Source: Sandaracinaceae bacterium
GTDB taxonomy: Bacteria; Myxococcota_A; Polyangia; Polyangiales; Sandaracinaceae
Reading direction: 5' to 3'
Length of the DNA stretch: 64,000 nucleotides
Assembly: GCA_020633195.1 (NCBI GenBank)
Contig: JACKEC010000014.1
Location: 930,001-994,000 of the forward strand
The notes under the pieces are model-generated. The model saw nothing but the letters and a program-made list of their open reading frames with translations, had not been told where the DNA came from and did no database searches. Positions 31,371 through 39,117 of this stretch are shown here, one piece after another. How positions within the stretch are numbered: position 1 is the first letter of the stretch; each line of letters begins with the position of its first letter. A program made the position numbers and the translations under genes.

Positions 31371-31398
31371 ATCTGCTCGAGGTCTGCTGAATCTGCTC
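31366..31398. repeat. 13-bp direct repeat at the kinase and apt ends
   Basis: GCTGAATCTGCTC occurs at 31366-31378 and 31386-31398, a 20-bp period. The first copy contains the kinase stop TGA and the second overlaps the apt stop. It looks like a small tandem duplication in the intergenic space. Confidence 0.7.
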
Positions 31399-31927
31399 AG
31401 TACGTGACGAGCGAGAGGATCGGGACGTCGCCGAGGCGGTCGCGGCCGTTGAGGAACTCGAGCTCGATCACGAACCCCGCGCCGATCACCTCGGCGCCGA
31501 GGCCGCGGCACAGCTCGATGGCCGCGGCGGCCGTGCCCCCCGTCGCCATGAGGTCGTCGATCAGCACGACGCGGTCCTTGGGGCGGAGCGCGTCCACGTG
31601 CATCTCGATGCAGTCGGTGCCGTACTCGAGCGCGTACTCGACCCGGTTCGTCGCGGCGGGGAGCTTCCCGGGCTTCCGAGCCGGGACGAAGCTCGTCATC
31701 ATCCGCGCGGCGAGCGCCGCGCCGAAGATGAAGCCGCGCGACTCGATGCCCACGATGGCGTCGACGTGCTGGCCGGCCCAGCGCTCCGCGAAGAGATCGA
31801 GGCAGGTCGTGAACGCCGTCGGGTCGGCGAGGAGCGGCGTGATGTCTTTGAAGAGGATCCCTTCCTTGGGGAAGTCGGGGATGTCTCGGATCGTCGCGCG
31901 CAGGAGATCGATGCGTTCGTTGCTCAT
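31397..31927 (-). CDS. apt: Adenine phosphoribosyltransferase
   Basis: Apt salvages adenine to AMP using PRPP. The 176-residue protein has the PRPP-binding signature VVLIDDLMATGGTA and the family openers IPDFPKEGILFKDITPLL and GIESRGFIFG. Length is normal. The ATG overlaps the surE stop by four bases (ATGA), so apt and surE are coupled, with surE first. Confidence 0.96.
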   Translation of the reverse strand: MSNERIDLLRATIRDIPDFPKEGILFKDITPLLADPTAFTTCLDLFAERWAGQHVDAIVGIESRGFIFGAALAARMMTSFVPARKPGKLPAATNRVEYALEYGTDCIEMHVDALRPKDRVVLIDDLMATGGTAAAAIELCRGLGAEVIGAGFVIELEFLNGRDRLGDVPILSLVTY

Positions 31928-32703
31928 GGTTCCTCGCTGTCCGGACCGGCGAGCCAGGCCGCGAGGCCCAGCTCGCCCGGGTCGGTGGGATCGAGCAGCA
32001 GCGGCGTGATCGACACGTAGCCCGCGTCGACCGCCTCGGTGTCCGCTCCCTCGATCGGCTCGTGGTGCGCCTTGGGGCCGCCGATCCAGTAGTACTCGTT
32101 GCCTCGGGGATCGAGGCGTACGTCCACCTCGTCGGAGTACACCCGCTTGCCCAGGCGGGTCGCCCGCGTACCGCGGTAGGTGTCTCCAGGAGGGAAGTTC
32201 ACGTTGAGCAGGGGACCGCGCTCGCCCTCGATGTCGCCTGGCGCCACGAGCGCCCGCTCGACGAGCGCGCGCGCATGGACCGCCGCGACCTCCAGCCGGC
32301 CGCCGGGCCGCGCGAGCGAGAACGCGATCGAGGGGATCCCGCGGAGCGCGGCCTCCCGCGCGGCCGCCACGGTGCCCGAGTAGTGCACGTCGGTGCCGAG
32401 GTTGTAGCCGTGGTTGATCCCGCTCACGACCAGGTCGGGGCGACGAGGCAGGAGCCGGTCGCGATAGAGCGCCACGTAGATGCAGTCCGCGGGGGTCCCG
32501 TCGACGGAGTGCACGTTGGCCTCGTGCGTGCGGTGGCGGAGCGGTCGGCTCAGCGTCAGCGAGTGGCTCCCCGCGCTCTGCTCCGTCCGCGGGGCGACAA
32601 CGAACACGTCCCCGAGCGGCAGCAGCGCCTCGCGCAGCGCGTGGAGCCCGCGGGCCTCCACGCCGTCGTCGTTCGAGAGGAGGATGAGGGGACGGTCGGT
32701 CAC
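31924..32703 (-). CDS. surE: 5'-nucleotidase SurE
   Basis: SurE is a survival phosphatase that dephosphorylates nucleoside monophosphates and short polyphosphates. The 259-residue protein has metal-binding LLSNDDGVEARG (Asp12-Asp13), APRTEQSAGSHSLT and VVSGINHGYNLGTDV. GTG 32701-32703 is the start, with GGGAG seven bases upstream. Together with apt it forms a purine salvage and turnover pair: SurE makes nucleosides, Apt recovers adenine. Confidence 0.94.
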   Translation of the reverse strand: MTDRPLILLSNDDGVEARGLHALREALLPLGDVFVVAPRTEQSAGSHSLTLSRPLRHRTHEANVHSVDGTPADCIYVALYRDRLLPRRPDLVVSGINHGYNLGTDVHYSGTVAAAREAALRGIPSIAFSLARPGGRLEVAAVHARALVERALVAPGDIEGERGPLLNVNFPPGDTYRGTRATRLGKRVYSDEVDVRLDPRGNEYYWIGGPKAHHEPIEGADTEAVDAGYVSITPLLLDPTDPGELGLAAWLAGPDSEEP

Positions 32704-32788
32704 ATCGGCTCCCGCCACGCTTCGTGGCCGCGCGGCGACGCTAGCACGGGTTCGACCACGCGACGGCCATCGGTCACAGTCGACCGCG

Positions 32789-33598
32789 ATGTCGCTCGGA
32801 GGCCTGGAGCTCGTGCTCGTGGCGATGGGCGCGATCGCGTCGGCCATCGCCTTCGCGGTGGCGCGGCGGTTGGCCCGAGGCGGCCCGCCCGCCCCGCCGC
32901 GGAGCCCCTTGCCCCGCGTCGCGCTCGGCGTCGCGGCCTTGCTCCTGCTCCCGGCGCCCCCGGTGGGCTACCTGCTCGCGCCCGCGGTGATCGATCAGCT
33001 CGCGGGCACCTCGCCGAGCGGCGTCGTGATCTTCGAGCCGTTCGATCTCGTGATGGCCCGCGTCATCGCCGCGCTCTCGATCGCGGCCTGGGCCGCCGTG
33101 CCGGGCGCGTCGGCCGCGGCGTTCCTCGTCGTGTCGAGGCGACGGTCGGTCGGGACCGCCGCGGCCTTCGCGCTCGCGACCTGGGTGGGCTTCACGCTGG
33201 GCGCGGCGGCGACGTTCCCGATCGTCGCGAGCGCCTACGACGCCATGAGCGCGTCCGCGGGGGATCCCTCCCTCGCGGTGCAGGTCGACTTGCGGAGTCT
33301 AGTCTCCGCGTTCGCGCGCGCCGCGCTCGGGCTGGGGTTCATCGGCGGATCCGCCGCCGCGCTCTCCGTCGCCGCCGCCAGCTCCCCTCGCGGGCTGCGC
33401 GGCGCGCTGATCGCCACCGCGGCCCTGCCGCTGATCGCGCCCCTCGTCGGCGCCCTCTCCACCCCGCCCGACGTCGTCTCGCAGCTGCTCGTCGCCGCCG
33501 TCACCGTCGCGCTCTGGCTCCTCGGCCTCGGCGTCGGCGCGGCCGCGCGGAGGGCCCTCTCCGGGCGGGGCGACGCGCCCCCGAGCGCCGCCGCGTAG
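32789..33598 (+). CDS. Degenerate TatC-like membrane protein
   Basis: A 269-residue polytopic protein with about six to seven hydrophobic helices. Its central and C-terminal parts follow TatC: IFEPFDLVMARVIAAL corresponds to the TatC periplasmic loop and TM2, FALATWVGFTLGAAATFP to TM3, and LSTPPDVVSQLLVA to the conserved TM5 entry. The functional glutamates of true TatC are missing: the N-terminal HLxELR motif is replaced by another hydrophobic segment, and the equivalents of E. coli Glu103 and Glu170 are Arg and Gly. Twin-arginine recognition is unlikely. No tatA or tatB is nearby. It is divergent from surE. Confidence 0.6.
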   Translation: MSLGGLELVLVAMGAIASAIAFAVARRLARGGPPAPPRSPLPRVALGVAALLLLPAPPVGYLLAPAVIDQLAGTSPSGVVIFEPFDLVMARVIAALSIAAWAAVPGASAAAFLVVSRRRSVGTAAAFALATWVGFTLGAAATFPIVASAYDAMSASAGDPSLAVQVDLRSLVSAFARAALGLGFIGGSAAALSVAAASSPRGLRGALIATAALPLIAPLVGALSTPPDVVSQLLVAAVTVALWLLGLGVGAAARRALSGRGDAPPSAAA

Positions 33599-33618
33599 CC
33601 GGGCGACGGAAAGAAATC

Positions 33619-33647
33619 GGCCCACGATCCTGGGGGAATCGTGGGCC
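33619..33647. terminator. Bidirectional terminator
   Basis: GGCCCACGAT (33619-33628) and ATCGTGGGCC (33638-33647) form a perfect 10-bp stem with a 9-nt loop. It lies between the TatC-like gene (plus) and tRNA-Pro (minus). Confidence 0.75.
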
Positions 33648-33655
33648 TCGAACGA

Positions 33656-33730
33656 TCGGGGCGACTGGATTCGAACCAGCGACCCCCACACCCCCAGTAT
33701 GGTGCGCTAACCAGGCTGCGCTACGCCCCG
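33656..33730 (-). tRNA. tRNA-Pro (anticodon GGG)
   Basis: A 75-nt cloverleaf on the minus strand. CGGGGCG pairs with CGCCCCG, and the discriminator is A. The D-arm is GCGC...GCGC. The anticodon loop CTGGGGG gives anticodon GGG, and the T-arm CTGGTTCGAATCCAG is canonical. CCA is not encoded. It lies 60 bases downstream of the merR-type gene. Confidence 0.96.
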
Positions 33731-33761
33731 GGAACGGCCCTCGTGAGAGAACCGAGGCGCG

Positions 33762-33789
33762 AGCCTAGCCTCATTTGCGGTGCTTGCAA
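33762..33789 (-). promoter_or_regulatory. Possible promoter for tRNA-Pro
   Basis: On the minus strand TTGCAA (33784-33789) and TAGGCT (33762-33767) are spaced by 16 bases, just after the regulator gene stop. Start would be near 33755. The hexamers are only partial matches, and read-through from the infC operon is an alternative. Confidence 0.3.
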
Positions 33790-33790
33790 G

Positions 33791-34246
33791 TCACCCTCGT
33801 CGGTTCCTGGAGGGGACCGGAACGGCGCGGTGGATCGTGACCTCGACGGGCTGCTCCTCCTCCGCTCGCGCCTCGTCCTCGAAGCGATCGAGCTCGGCGA
33901 GGAGCCCCATCAGCTCTTCGCGGACGCCGAGCAGCGCGGCGCGCAGGTGGACCTCGCGCCCCGCCCGATCCGGGAGGTCCGCGCCGACGCGGTGCTCCCC
34001 GAGCTCGCGCATCTTCTTCTTCGCCCCCGCGATGGTGAAGCCCTCGTCGTGGAGGAGCTGCTTGATGCGCATCGCGAGCTCGACGTCGCGGCGCCGGTAC
34101 TGCCGGTGCGAGCCGCGCGTCTTCATCGGCTTGAGCACGCCGAACTCGCGCTCCCAGTAGCGGAGCACGTGTGGCTTCACTCCGACGATGTCGGCGACCT
34201 CGCCGATGCGGAAGAAGAGCTTGTCGGGCAGCGCGCGCGGCGACAC
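33791..34246 (-). CDS. MerR-family transcriptional regulator
   Basis: A 151-residue regulator with an N-terminal MerR winged helix (FFRIGEVADIVGVKPHVLRYWEREFGVLKPMKTRGSHRQY, residues about 11-50). A helix (about 75-125) that should form the antiparallel dimer coiled coil follows, with a short polar tail. There is no cysteine cluster, so it does not sense metals in the classical way. GTG 34244-34246 is the start. Genes of this type sit after pheT-ihfA in many proteobacteria, and this one keeps that position. Confidence 0.92.
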   Translation of the reverse strand: MSPRALPDKLFFRIGEVADIVGVKPHVLRYWEREFGVLKPMKTRGSHRQYRRRDVELAMRIKQLLHDEGFTIAGAKKKMRELGEHRVGADLPDRAGREVHLRAALLGVREELMGLLAELDRFEDEARAEEEQPVEVTIHRAVPVPSRNRRG

Positions 34247-34297
34247 GAGGACGGATGGATATCACACCCGTAGGGCTCGATCGCGAGCTTCGTCGGT

Positions 34298-34651
34298 TCA
34301 GTCGCGCGCGCCTGCGGCCTGCGGGGCCTCGTCGAGGTCGTCGTCCTCGTCGTCGTCGAGGCCACCCACGCGGTGGGGGTTGAGGATGCCCTTCAGGACC
34401 TGGCTCGGCTTGAAGGTGAGGACGCGGCGCGCGGAGATCGGGATGGGCGCGCCGGTCTGCGGGTTGCGGCCGACCCGCTCCTTCTTCTCGCGGACGACGA
34501 AGTTCCCGAAGCCGGAGATCTTGATCTTCTCGCCGTCGGCGAGGACCTCCTTCATCGTGTCGAAGACCGCCTCGACGACCTCCGCGGCTTCCTTCTTGGA
34601 GAAGCCACCGACCCTCTCGTAGACGCTGTCGACGATCTCGGCCTTGGTCAT
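34298..34651 (-). CDS. ihfA: Integration host factor alpha subunit
   Basis: A 117-residue IHF-alpha-type DNA-bending protein. MTKAEIVDSVYERVGGFSKKEAAEVVEAVFDTM, GEKIKISGFGNFVVREKKERVGRNPQTG and the SARRVLTFKPSQVLK segment are typical. An acidic tail (DDDEDDDLDEAPQ) extends beyond the standard 95-100 residues. ATG 34649-34651 is used, with GGAG-rich sequence upstream. It lies 64 bases downstream of pheT, as in enterobacteria. Confidence 0.94.
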   Translation of the reverse strand: MTKAEIVDSVYERVGGFSKKEAAEVVEAVFDTMKEVLADGEKIKISGFGNFVVREKKERVGRNPQTGAPIPISARRVLTFKPSQVLKGILNPHRVGGLDDDEDDDLDEAPQAAGARD

Positions 34652-34715
34652 CCCTTCACCCTCCGGAGCTGAAGGGAGGTAATCACGAAAGCCGAGGGAT
34701 CTCAAGCGCATGCGG

Positions 34716-37226
34716 CTATCCGCGCACCTTCGCGTCGAAGGCGTCGAGCGCGGCGCGGACGACCTGCTGATGCGCCTTGTCGACCTTCTTGTCCGTCAGG
34801 GTCGCTTCGGGGTCGCGATAGACGACGCGGAACGCGAGGCTCTTCTTGCCCTCGTCGATCCCGACGCCGCGATAGACGTCGAAGAGCTCGACCGCCTCGA
34901 CGAGGTCCACGTCCACGCCGCGCAGCGCGGCGCCGACCTGCCCGACCTCGACGGACTCGTCCACGACGAGCGCGAGGTCGCGCGAGGCGCTCGGGAAACG
35001 CGGCAGCGCGCGAGCCTGCGGGACACCCCGCGAGGCGCTCACCGCGAGGAGCGCGTCCACGTCGATCTCTCCGTACACGGCCCGCACGTCGAGCCCCAGA
35101 TCGTCGCCCACGCCGGGGTGGACCTCGCCGAGGACGCCGACGGACACGCCGTCCACGGTGAGGCGCGCGCGGCGCCGCGGATGCAAGAACGGCGCGTCCG
35201 CGTCGAGCGCGTCGTCGCTCACCGCCTCGAGCGTCGCCCCGAGGCTCGCCTCGACGATGGAGCACAGCATGCCCTTGCCGTCGTAGAAGTCGTAGCGCGC
35301 GTCCTCGCTGACGTGGTCGACGCGCGGGCCCGCGAGCGCGACCCCGAGCCGCAGGGGCTCGTCCGGGAGCGCCTGGCCCTCGACCTTGCGATAGATCCGC
35401 GCGAGCTCGAACAGGGCGACCGAGCCCGCCTGATGCCGCCGCGCGCGCGCGATGTCCCCGAGCAGCCCCGGCAGCAGCGAGGTGCGCATCACGGAGCGCT
35501 CCTCGGAGAGCGGGTTCGCCAGCGGGAGCACGTCGGTCGCGACCCGCGCGCGCTCGAGCTCGCCGATGGATACGAAAGAGAAGTTGACCGCCTCGAGCAG
35601 CCCGATCGACGCGGCTGCCTCGCGCATGCGGCGGGCGAGCCGGAGCCGCGGCCCGAGCCCTCGGCCCGAAGGCAGCACGCGCGGGAGCGCGGTCGGGATC
35701 GCGTCGTAGCCGACGATCCGCGCGACCTCCTCGACGAGGTCCTCGGGCCGCGCGAGGTCGGGACGCCACGTCGGCGCGTGAACGCGCCACCCCGACGTCT
35801 CCGCCGGGGAGATCGAGCAGCCGATCGCCTCGAGCGCCTCCCGGGTCTGCCGCTCGTTGATCTCGGCGCCGGTGAGCCGACCCACGTGCGCCGGCTCGAA
35901 CGCGATCGCGCGCGGCGCCACGGGCGCCGGGTTCACGTCCCGCGCGATGGGCGCGGCCGCGCCCCCGGCGAGCGTGCAGATCAGGCTGGTCGCGCGGCGC
36001 ATCGCCCAGGCGACGCCGTTCGGATCCACGCCGCGCTCGAAGCGGTGGCTCGACTCCGTGTGCAGACCGAGCCGGCGAGACGTCCGGCGGACGCTGCGCG
36101 GATCGAAGTAGGCCACCTCGATCAGCACGTCGGTGGTGTCCGCCGAGATCTCGCTGTCGAGCCCGCCCATGACCCCCGCGACCGCCACCGGCCCCTCGCC
36201 GTCGCAGATGAGGAGGTCGTCGCTCGTGAGCTGGCGCGCCTCGCCGTCGAGGGTGGACATCGTCTCGCCGTCGCGCGCGGTGCGGACGACGATCTCTCCG
36301 CCCCGCAGCTTCGCGAGATCGAAGGAGTGGATCGGGTGCCCGAGCTCGAGCAGGACGAGGTTGGTGACGTCGACGACGTTGTCGATCGGCCGAACCCCGA
36401 GGACGTGCAGCCGGTAGCGCAGCCAGAACGGCGACGGGGCGATGGTGACGCCCTGGACGACGCCGCCCGCGTAGCGCGGGCAGCGGGTCGCGTCCTCGAT
36501 CCGGATCGGCACGAGGGTGGGCACGCCCGCGCGCGCCTCGACGAGGGTGAGGGTGTCGATGGGCTGGCTCTGCCCCTCGATCATCGGGAGCTCGTCCGGC
36601 GCCTCGTCGCGATCGACCCCGGACACGAGCCGGCTCGGCGCTCCCGGCGACGGTGGGCGGAACGACTTGCCGAACGCGAGCGCGAGCTCGCGCGCCAGCC
36701 CGATGTGCCCCAGGCAGTCGGGGCGGTTCGGGGTGAGGCTGATCTCGTAGACGTGATCGACGAGGCCGAGGGCCTCGGAGACGAGCTGGCCCGGCCGCCC
36801 CGAGTCTCCGTTGCCGAGCACGAGGATGCCGCCGCTGCCGTCGCCGATCGCGAGCTCGGCCTCCGAGCAGAGCATGCCGCTCGAGACCACGCCGCCGACC
36901 TTGCGCTCGGCGATCTCCATGCCGCCGGGCAGGCTCGCGCCGGGCTTCGCGAGCGCGACGCGGCCACCCACCGCGGGCACGTTCGGCGCGCCGCAGATCA
37001 CCTGCCGCTCGCCTTCGCCGTCGAAGACGGTGACGAGCGTGAGCTTGTCCTTGTCCGGGACCGGCGCCTTGGCGCGGACCTCCGCGACGACGACGTGGTC
37101 GAGCCCCTCGCCCCACGCCTCGGTGTCCTCGACCTCGAGCCCGAGCCGCGTGAGCGCGTCGGCGACCTCGACGGCGCCCGCCTCGACGCCGCTGAGCTCG
37201 CACAACCAACGATGCGAAGCCTTCAT
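34716..37226 (-). CDS. pheT: Phenylalanyl-tRNA synthetase beta subunit
   Basis: An 836-residue beta subunit of the (alpha-beta)2 enzyme that charges tRNA-Phe. Recognisable parts are the N-terminal tRNA-binding domain (about 40-150: VVVAEVRAKAPVPDKDKLTLVTV), the B3/B4 editing domain (about 210-400: IHSFDLAKLRGGEIVVRTA), the B5 domain (about 405-475) and the C-terminal anticodon-binding FDX domain (FPSASRDLALVVDESV). It starts 19 bases after pheS, so the subunits are made together. Confidence 0.96.
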   Translation of the reverse strand: MKASHRWLCELSGVEAGAVEVADALTRLGLEVEDTEAWGEGLDHVVVAEVRAKAPVPDKDKLTLVTVFDGEGERQVICGAPNVPAVGGRVALAKPGASLPGGMEIAERKVGGVVSSGMLCSEAELAIGDGSGGILVLGNGDSGRPGQLVSEALGLVDHVYEISLTPNRPDCLGHIGLARELALAFGKSFRPPSPGAPSRLVSGVDRDEAPDELPMIEGQSQPIDTLTLVEARAGVPTLVPIRIEDATRCPRYAGGVVQGVTIAPSPFWLRYRLHVLGVRPIDNVVDVTNLVLLELGHPIHSFDLAKLRGGEIVVRTARDGETMSTLDGEARQLTSDDLLICDGEGPVAVAGVMGGLDSEISADTTDVLIEVAYFDPRSVRRTSRRLGLHTESSHRFERGVDPNGVAWAMRRATSLICTLAGGAAAPIARDVNPAPVAPRAIAFEPAHVGRLTGAEINERQTREALEAIGCSISPAETSGWRVHAPTWRPDLARPEDLVEEVARIVGYDAIPTALPRVLPSGRGLGPRLRLARRMREAAASIGLLEAVNFSFVSIGELERARVATDVLPLANPLSEERSVMRTSLLPGLLGDIARARRHQAGSVALFELARIYRKVEGQALPDEPLRLGVALAGPRVDHVSEDARYDFYDGKGMLCSIVEASLGATLEAVSDDALDADAPFLHPRRRARLTVDGVSVGVLGEVHPGVGDDLGLDVRAVYGEIDVDALLAVSASRGVPQARALPRFPSASRDLALVVDESVEVGQVGAALRGVDVDLVEAVELFDVYRGVGIDEGKKSLAFRVVYRDPEATLTDKKVDKAHQQVVRAALDAFDAKVRG

Positions 37227-37245
37227 GGTGCGTTCGTTCCCTTGC

Positions 37246-38322
37246 TCACAGCCGCCCGAGGAAGCGGGCGTCGTTCTCGTAGAGGAGGCGGATGTTCGAG
37301 ATGCCGTGGCGCAGCATCGAGATGCGATCGATCCCCATGCCGAACGCGAAGCCCGTGTAGCGCTTCGGGTCGATCCCGACGGCCTCGAAGACGACGGGGT
37401 GGATCATCCCGCAGCCCAGGATCTCCATCCAGCCGGTGCCCTTGCAGACACGACAAGCTCGCGTGCGACCTGCATCGCCCTTCCACGGCTCGCAGAAGAC
37501 GCACCCCATGTCGAGCTCCCCGCCCGGCTCGACGAACGGGAAGTAGCTCGGCCGGAAGCGCACGGGCACCTCGTCGCCGAAGAGCCGCCGCACGAACGCG
37601 GTGAGCACGCCCTTGAGGTGCGCGAAGGTCAGCCCCTCGTCGACCGCGAAGCCGTCGATCTGCGCGAACATCGGCGAGTGGGTCGCGTCGTCGTCGCGGC
37701 GGTAGACGGCCCCGGGGCAGATGACCGCCATCGGGGGCTTCCGCTGGAGCATCTGGTGGATCTGGATGGTCGTGGTGTGAGTCCGCAGCACCACGTCGAG
37801 CTCCCCGCCGGGGCGCTGGACGAAGAAGCTGTCCTGCATGTCCGTCGCGGGGTGGTCGGGCGGGAAGCCGAGCTTGTCGAAGCAGTTCGCCGCGAAGTCG
37901 ATCTCGGGTGCTTCCTCGACGTCGAAGCCGAGCGCGAGGAAGACGTCGACGAGCTGGTGGATCGTCCGCGTCAGCGGGTGGAGCCGACCGCGCCGCGCGT
38001 GACGACCGGGCAGCGTCGGATCGAGCGCGGGGCCGGTCAGCTCGGCCTCGCGGGCCGCCTTCGCCAGGCCCTCGAGCGACGCGTCGAACGCCGCCTGGAT
38101 CTCCTGCTTGAGGGCGTTCGCCTGCTGGCCGAGCTCGCGCCGGCGATCCGCCGGCAGATCCTTCATGAGCTTCATCAGCTTGGTGAGCTGACCGTTCGGC
38201 CCCACCAGCTTGGCGTTCGCTTCGCGCAGCGCCTGCTCCGTCGTCCGGCCCTGAAACGCGTCCGTGGACGCGCTCGCGACCTCCGCCAGGCCCTGTTCGA
38301 ACTGTTCGAGCGTGTCGCTCAT
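37246..38322 (-). CDS. pheS: Phenylalanyl-tRNA synthetase alpha subunit
   Basis: A 358-residue catalytic subunit. An N-terminal coiled coil (about 1-90) is followed by the class II catalytic core: motif 2-like FRPSYFPFVEPGGELDMG and motif 3 GFAFGMGIDRISMLRHGI. The HPLTRTIHQLVDVFLALGF and ATHSPMFAQIDG segments are family hallmarks. ATG 38320-38322 has GGAGGAT directly upstream. A leader hairpin lies between rplT and this gene. Confidence 0.96.
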   Translation of the reverse strand: MSDTLEQFEQGLAEVASASTDAFQGRTTEQALREANAKLVGPNGQLTKLMKLMKDLPADRRRELGQQANALKQEIQAAFDASLEGLAKAAREAELTGPALDPTLPGRHARRGRLHPLTRTIHQLVDVFLALGFDVEEAPEIDFAANCFDKLGFPPDHPATDMQDSFFVQRPGGELDVVLRTHTTTIQIHQMLQRKPPMAVICPGAVYRRDDDATHSPMFAQIDGFAVDEGLTFAHLKGVLTAFVRRLFGDEVPVRFRPSYFPFVEPGGELDMGCVFCEPWKGDAGRTRACRVCKGTGWMEILGCGMIHPVVFEAVGIDPKRYTGFAFGMGIDRISMLRHGISNIRLLYENDARFLGRL

Positions 38323-38345
38323 CGATCCTCCAGCCGATACGAAAC

Positions 38346-38375
38346 GAGCCCGCTGCGACGAAGCGCGGCGGGCTC
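38346..38375 (-). promoter_or_regulatory. Attenuator-like hairpin in the pheST leader
   Basis: On the minus strand GAGCCCGC (38368-38375) pairs with GCGGGCTC (38346-38353), an 8-bp GC stem. It is followed by GTTTCGTATC and then the pheS ribosome site. It lies in the rplT-pheS gap, where many proteobacteria control pheST by attenuation. No leader peptide is evident. Just upstream is an 11-bp direct repeat (38377-38387 and 38390-38400). Confidence 0.45.
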
Positions 38376-38416
38376 TGACTCGTGGAAGGGACTCGTGGAA
38401 TCTCGAGTCTTCGACC

Positions 38417-38761
38417 CTAGCGCGCCGCGTCCACCACGGCCTTGAACCCACCCGGATCCCGCAGCGCGAGGTCCGCGAGGATCTTCCGGTCGAGCTCGAT
38501 GTCCGCCTTCTTGAGGCCGTTCATCAGCTTGCTGTAGCTCATGCCCAGCTCACGGGCCGCCGCGTTGATGCGGACGATCCACAGGCGACGGAAGTCCCGC
38601 TTCTTGCGGCGACGGCCGATGAAGGACTCGCGCCACGCGCGACGCACCTGCTCGACGGCGTCGCCGAAGATGCGGCTGCGCGCGCCGTAGAAACCACGGG
38701 CGTGCTTGAGGACGCGGTTGCGGCGACGACGCGCCTTGAAGCCTCGCTTGGCTCTGGGCAT
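38417..38761 (-). CDS. rplT: 50S ribosomal protein L20
   Basis: A 114-residue L20, one of the first proteins to bind 23S rRNA. MPRAKRGFKARRRRNRVLKHARGFYG and LWIVRINAAARELGMSYSKLMNGLKKADIELDRK are invariant-type stretches. In several bacteria L20 represses its own operon through the infC-rpmI leader; whether that applies here is not visible. It starts 3 bases after rpmI. Confidence 0.97.
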   Translation of the reverse strand: MPRAKRGFKARRRRNRVLKHARGFYGARSRIFGDAVEQVRRAWRESFIGRRRKKRDFRRLWIVRINAAARELGMSYSKLMNGLKKADIELDRKILADLALRDPGGFKAVVDAAR

Positions 38762-38764
38762 CGC

Positions 38765-38965
38765 TCAGCCTCCCATCCCGAGAAGACAGAGCATCTTGTC
38801 CTGATCCGTCTTCTTGATCATGTCGTTCTTGCGGAGGCGGCGGAGCCGGCGCTTGTTCTTGCCGGTCATCTTGTGGGCCTTGCCCGCCTTGCCGCGCCGC
38901 ACCTTGTTGGTGCCCGTCACGCGGAGGCGCTTCTTGGCGCCGCTGTGGGTCTTCATCTTAGGCAT
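38765..38965 (-). CDS. rpmI: 50S ribosomal protein L35
   Basis: A 66-residue basic protein with the standard PKMKTHSGAKKRLRVTGTNKVRR start. The length is normal. It sits between infC and rplT, the conserved order. The 152-base gap from infC contains GC-rich inverted repeats around 39001-39035 that may form an RNA structure. Confidence 0.96.
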   Translation of the reverse strand: MPKMKTHSGAKKRLRVTGTNKVRRGKAGKAHKMTGKNKRRLRRLRKNDMIKKTDQDKMLCLLGMGG

Positions 38966-39117
38966 CGTGCTGCTCTCCCGATTCTTGCCGGGTTGACCGG
39001 CGCGTGGAACCAGCGCGCACGCGGCGCCACGCGGGGGGGCGTGTCATTGCAGGGGGCGAGGGAGCCGTCAAGGGGAGAAGCGAGGCCCCTCCCCTCCGAG
39101 CTCGGCGAGGGCCGTGA

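Noticed and set aside
29268..31511. Minus-strand ORF of 747 codons over the Ser/Thr kinase
   Set aside because: It is a shadow frame: the plus strand has every kinase motif in order.
34710..37604. Plus-strand ORF of 964 codons over pheT
   Set aside because: It is the complement of pheT and the pheS end; the minus-strand genes explain the sequence fully.
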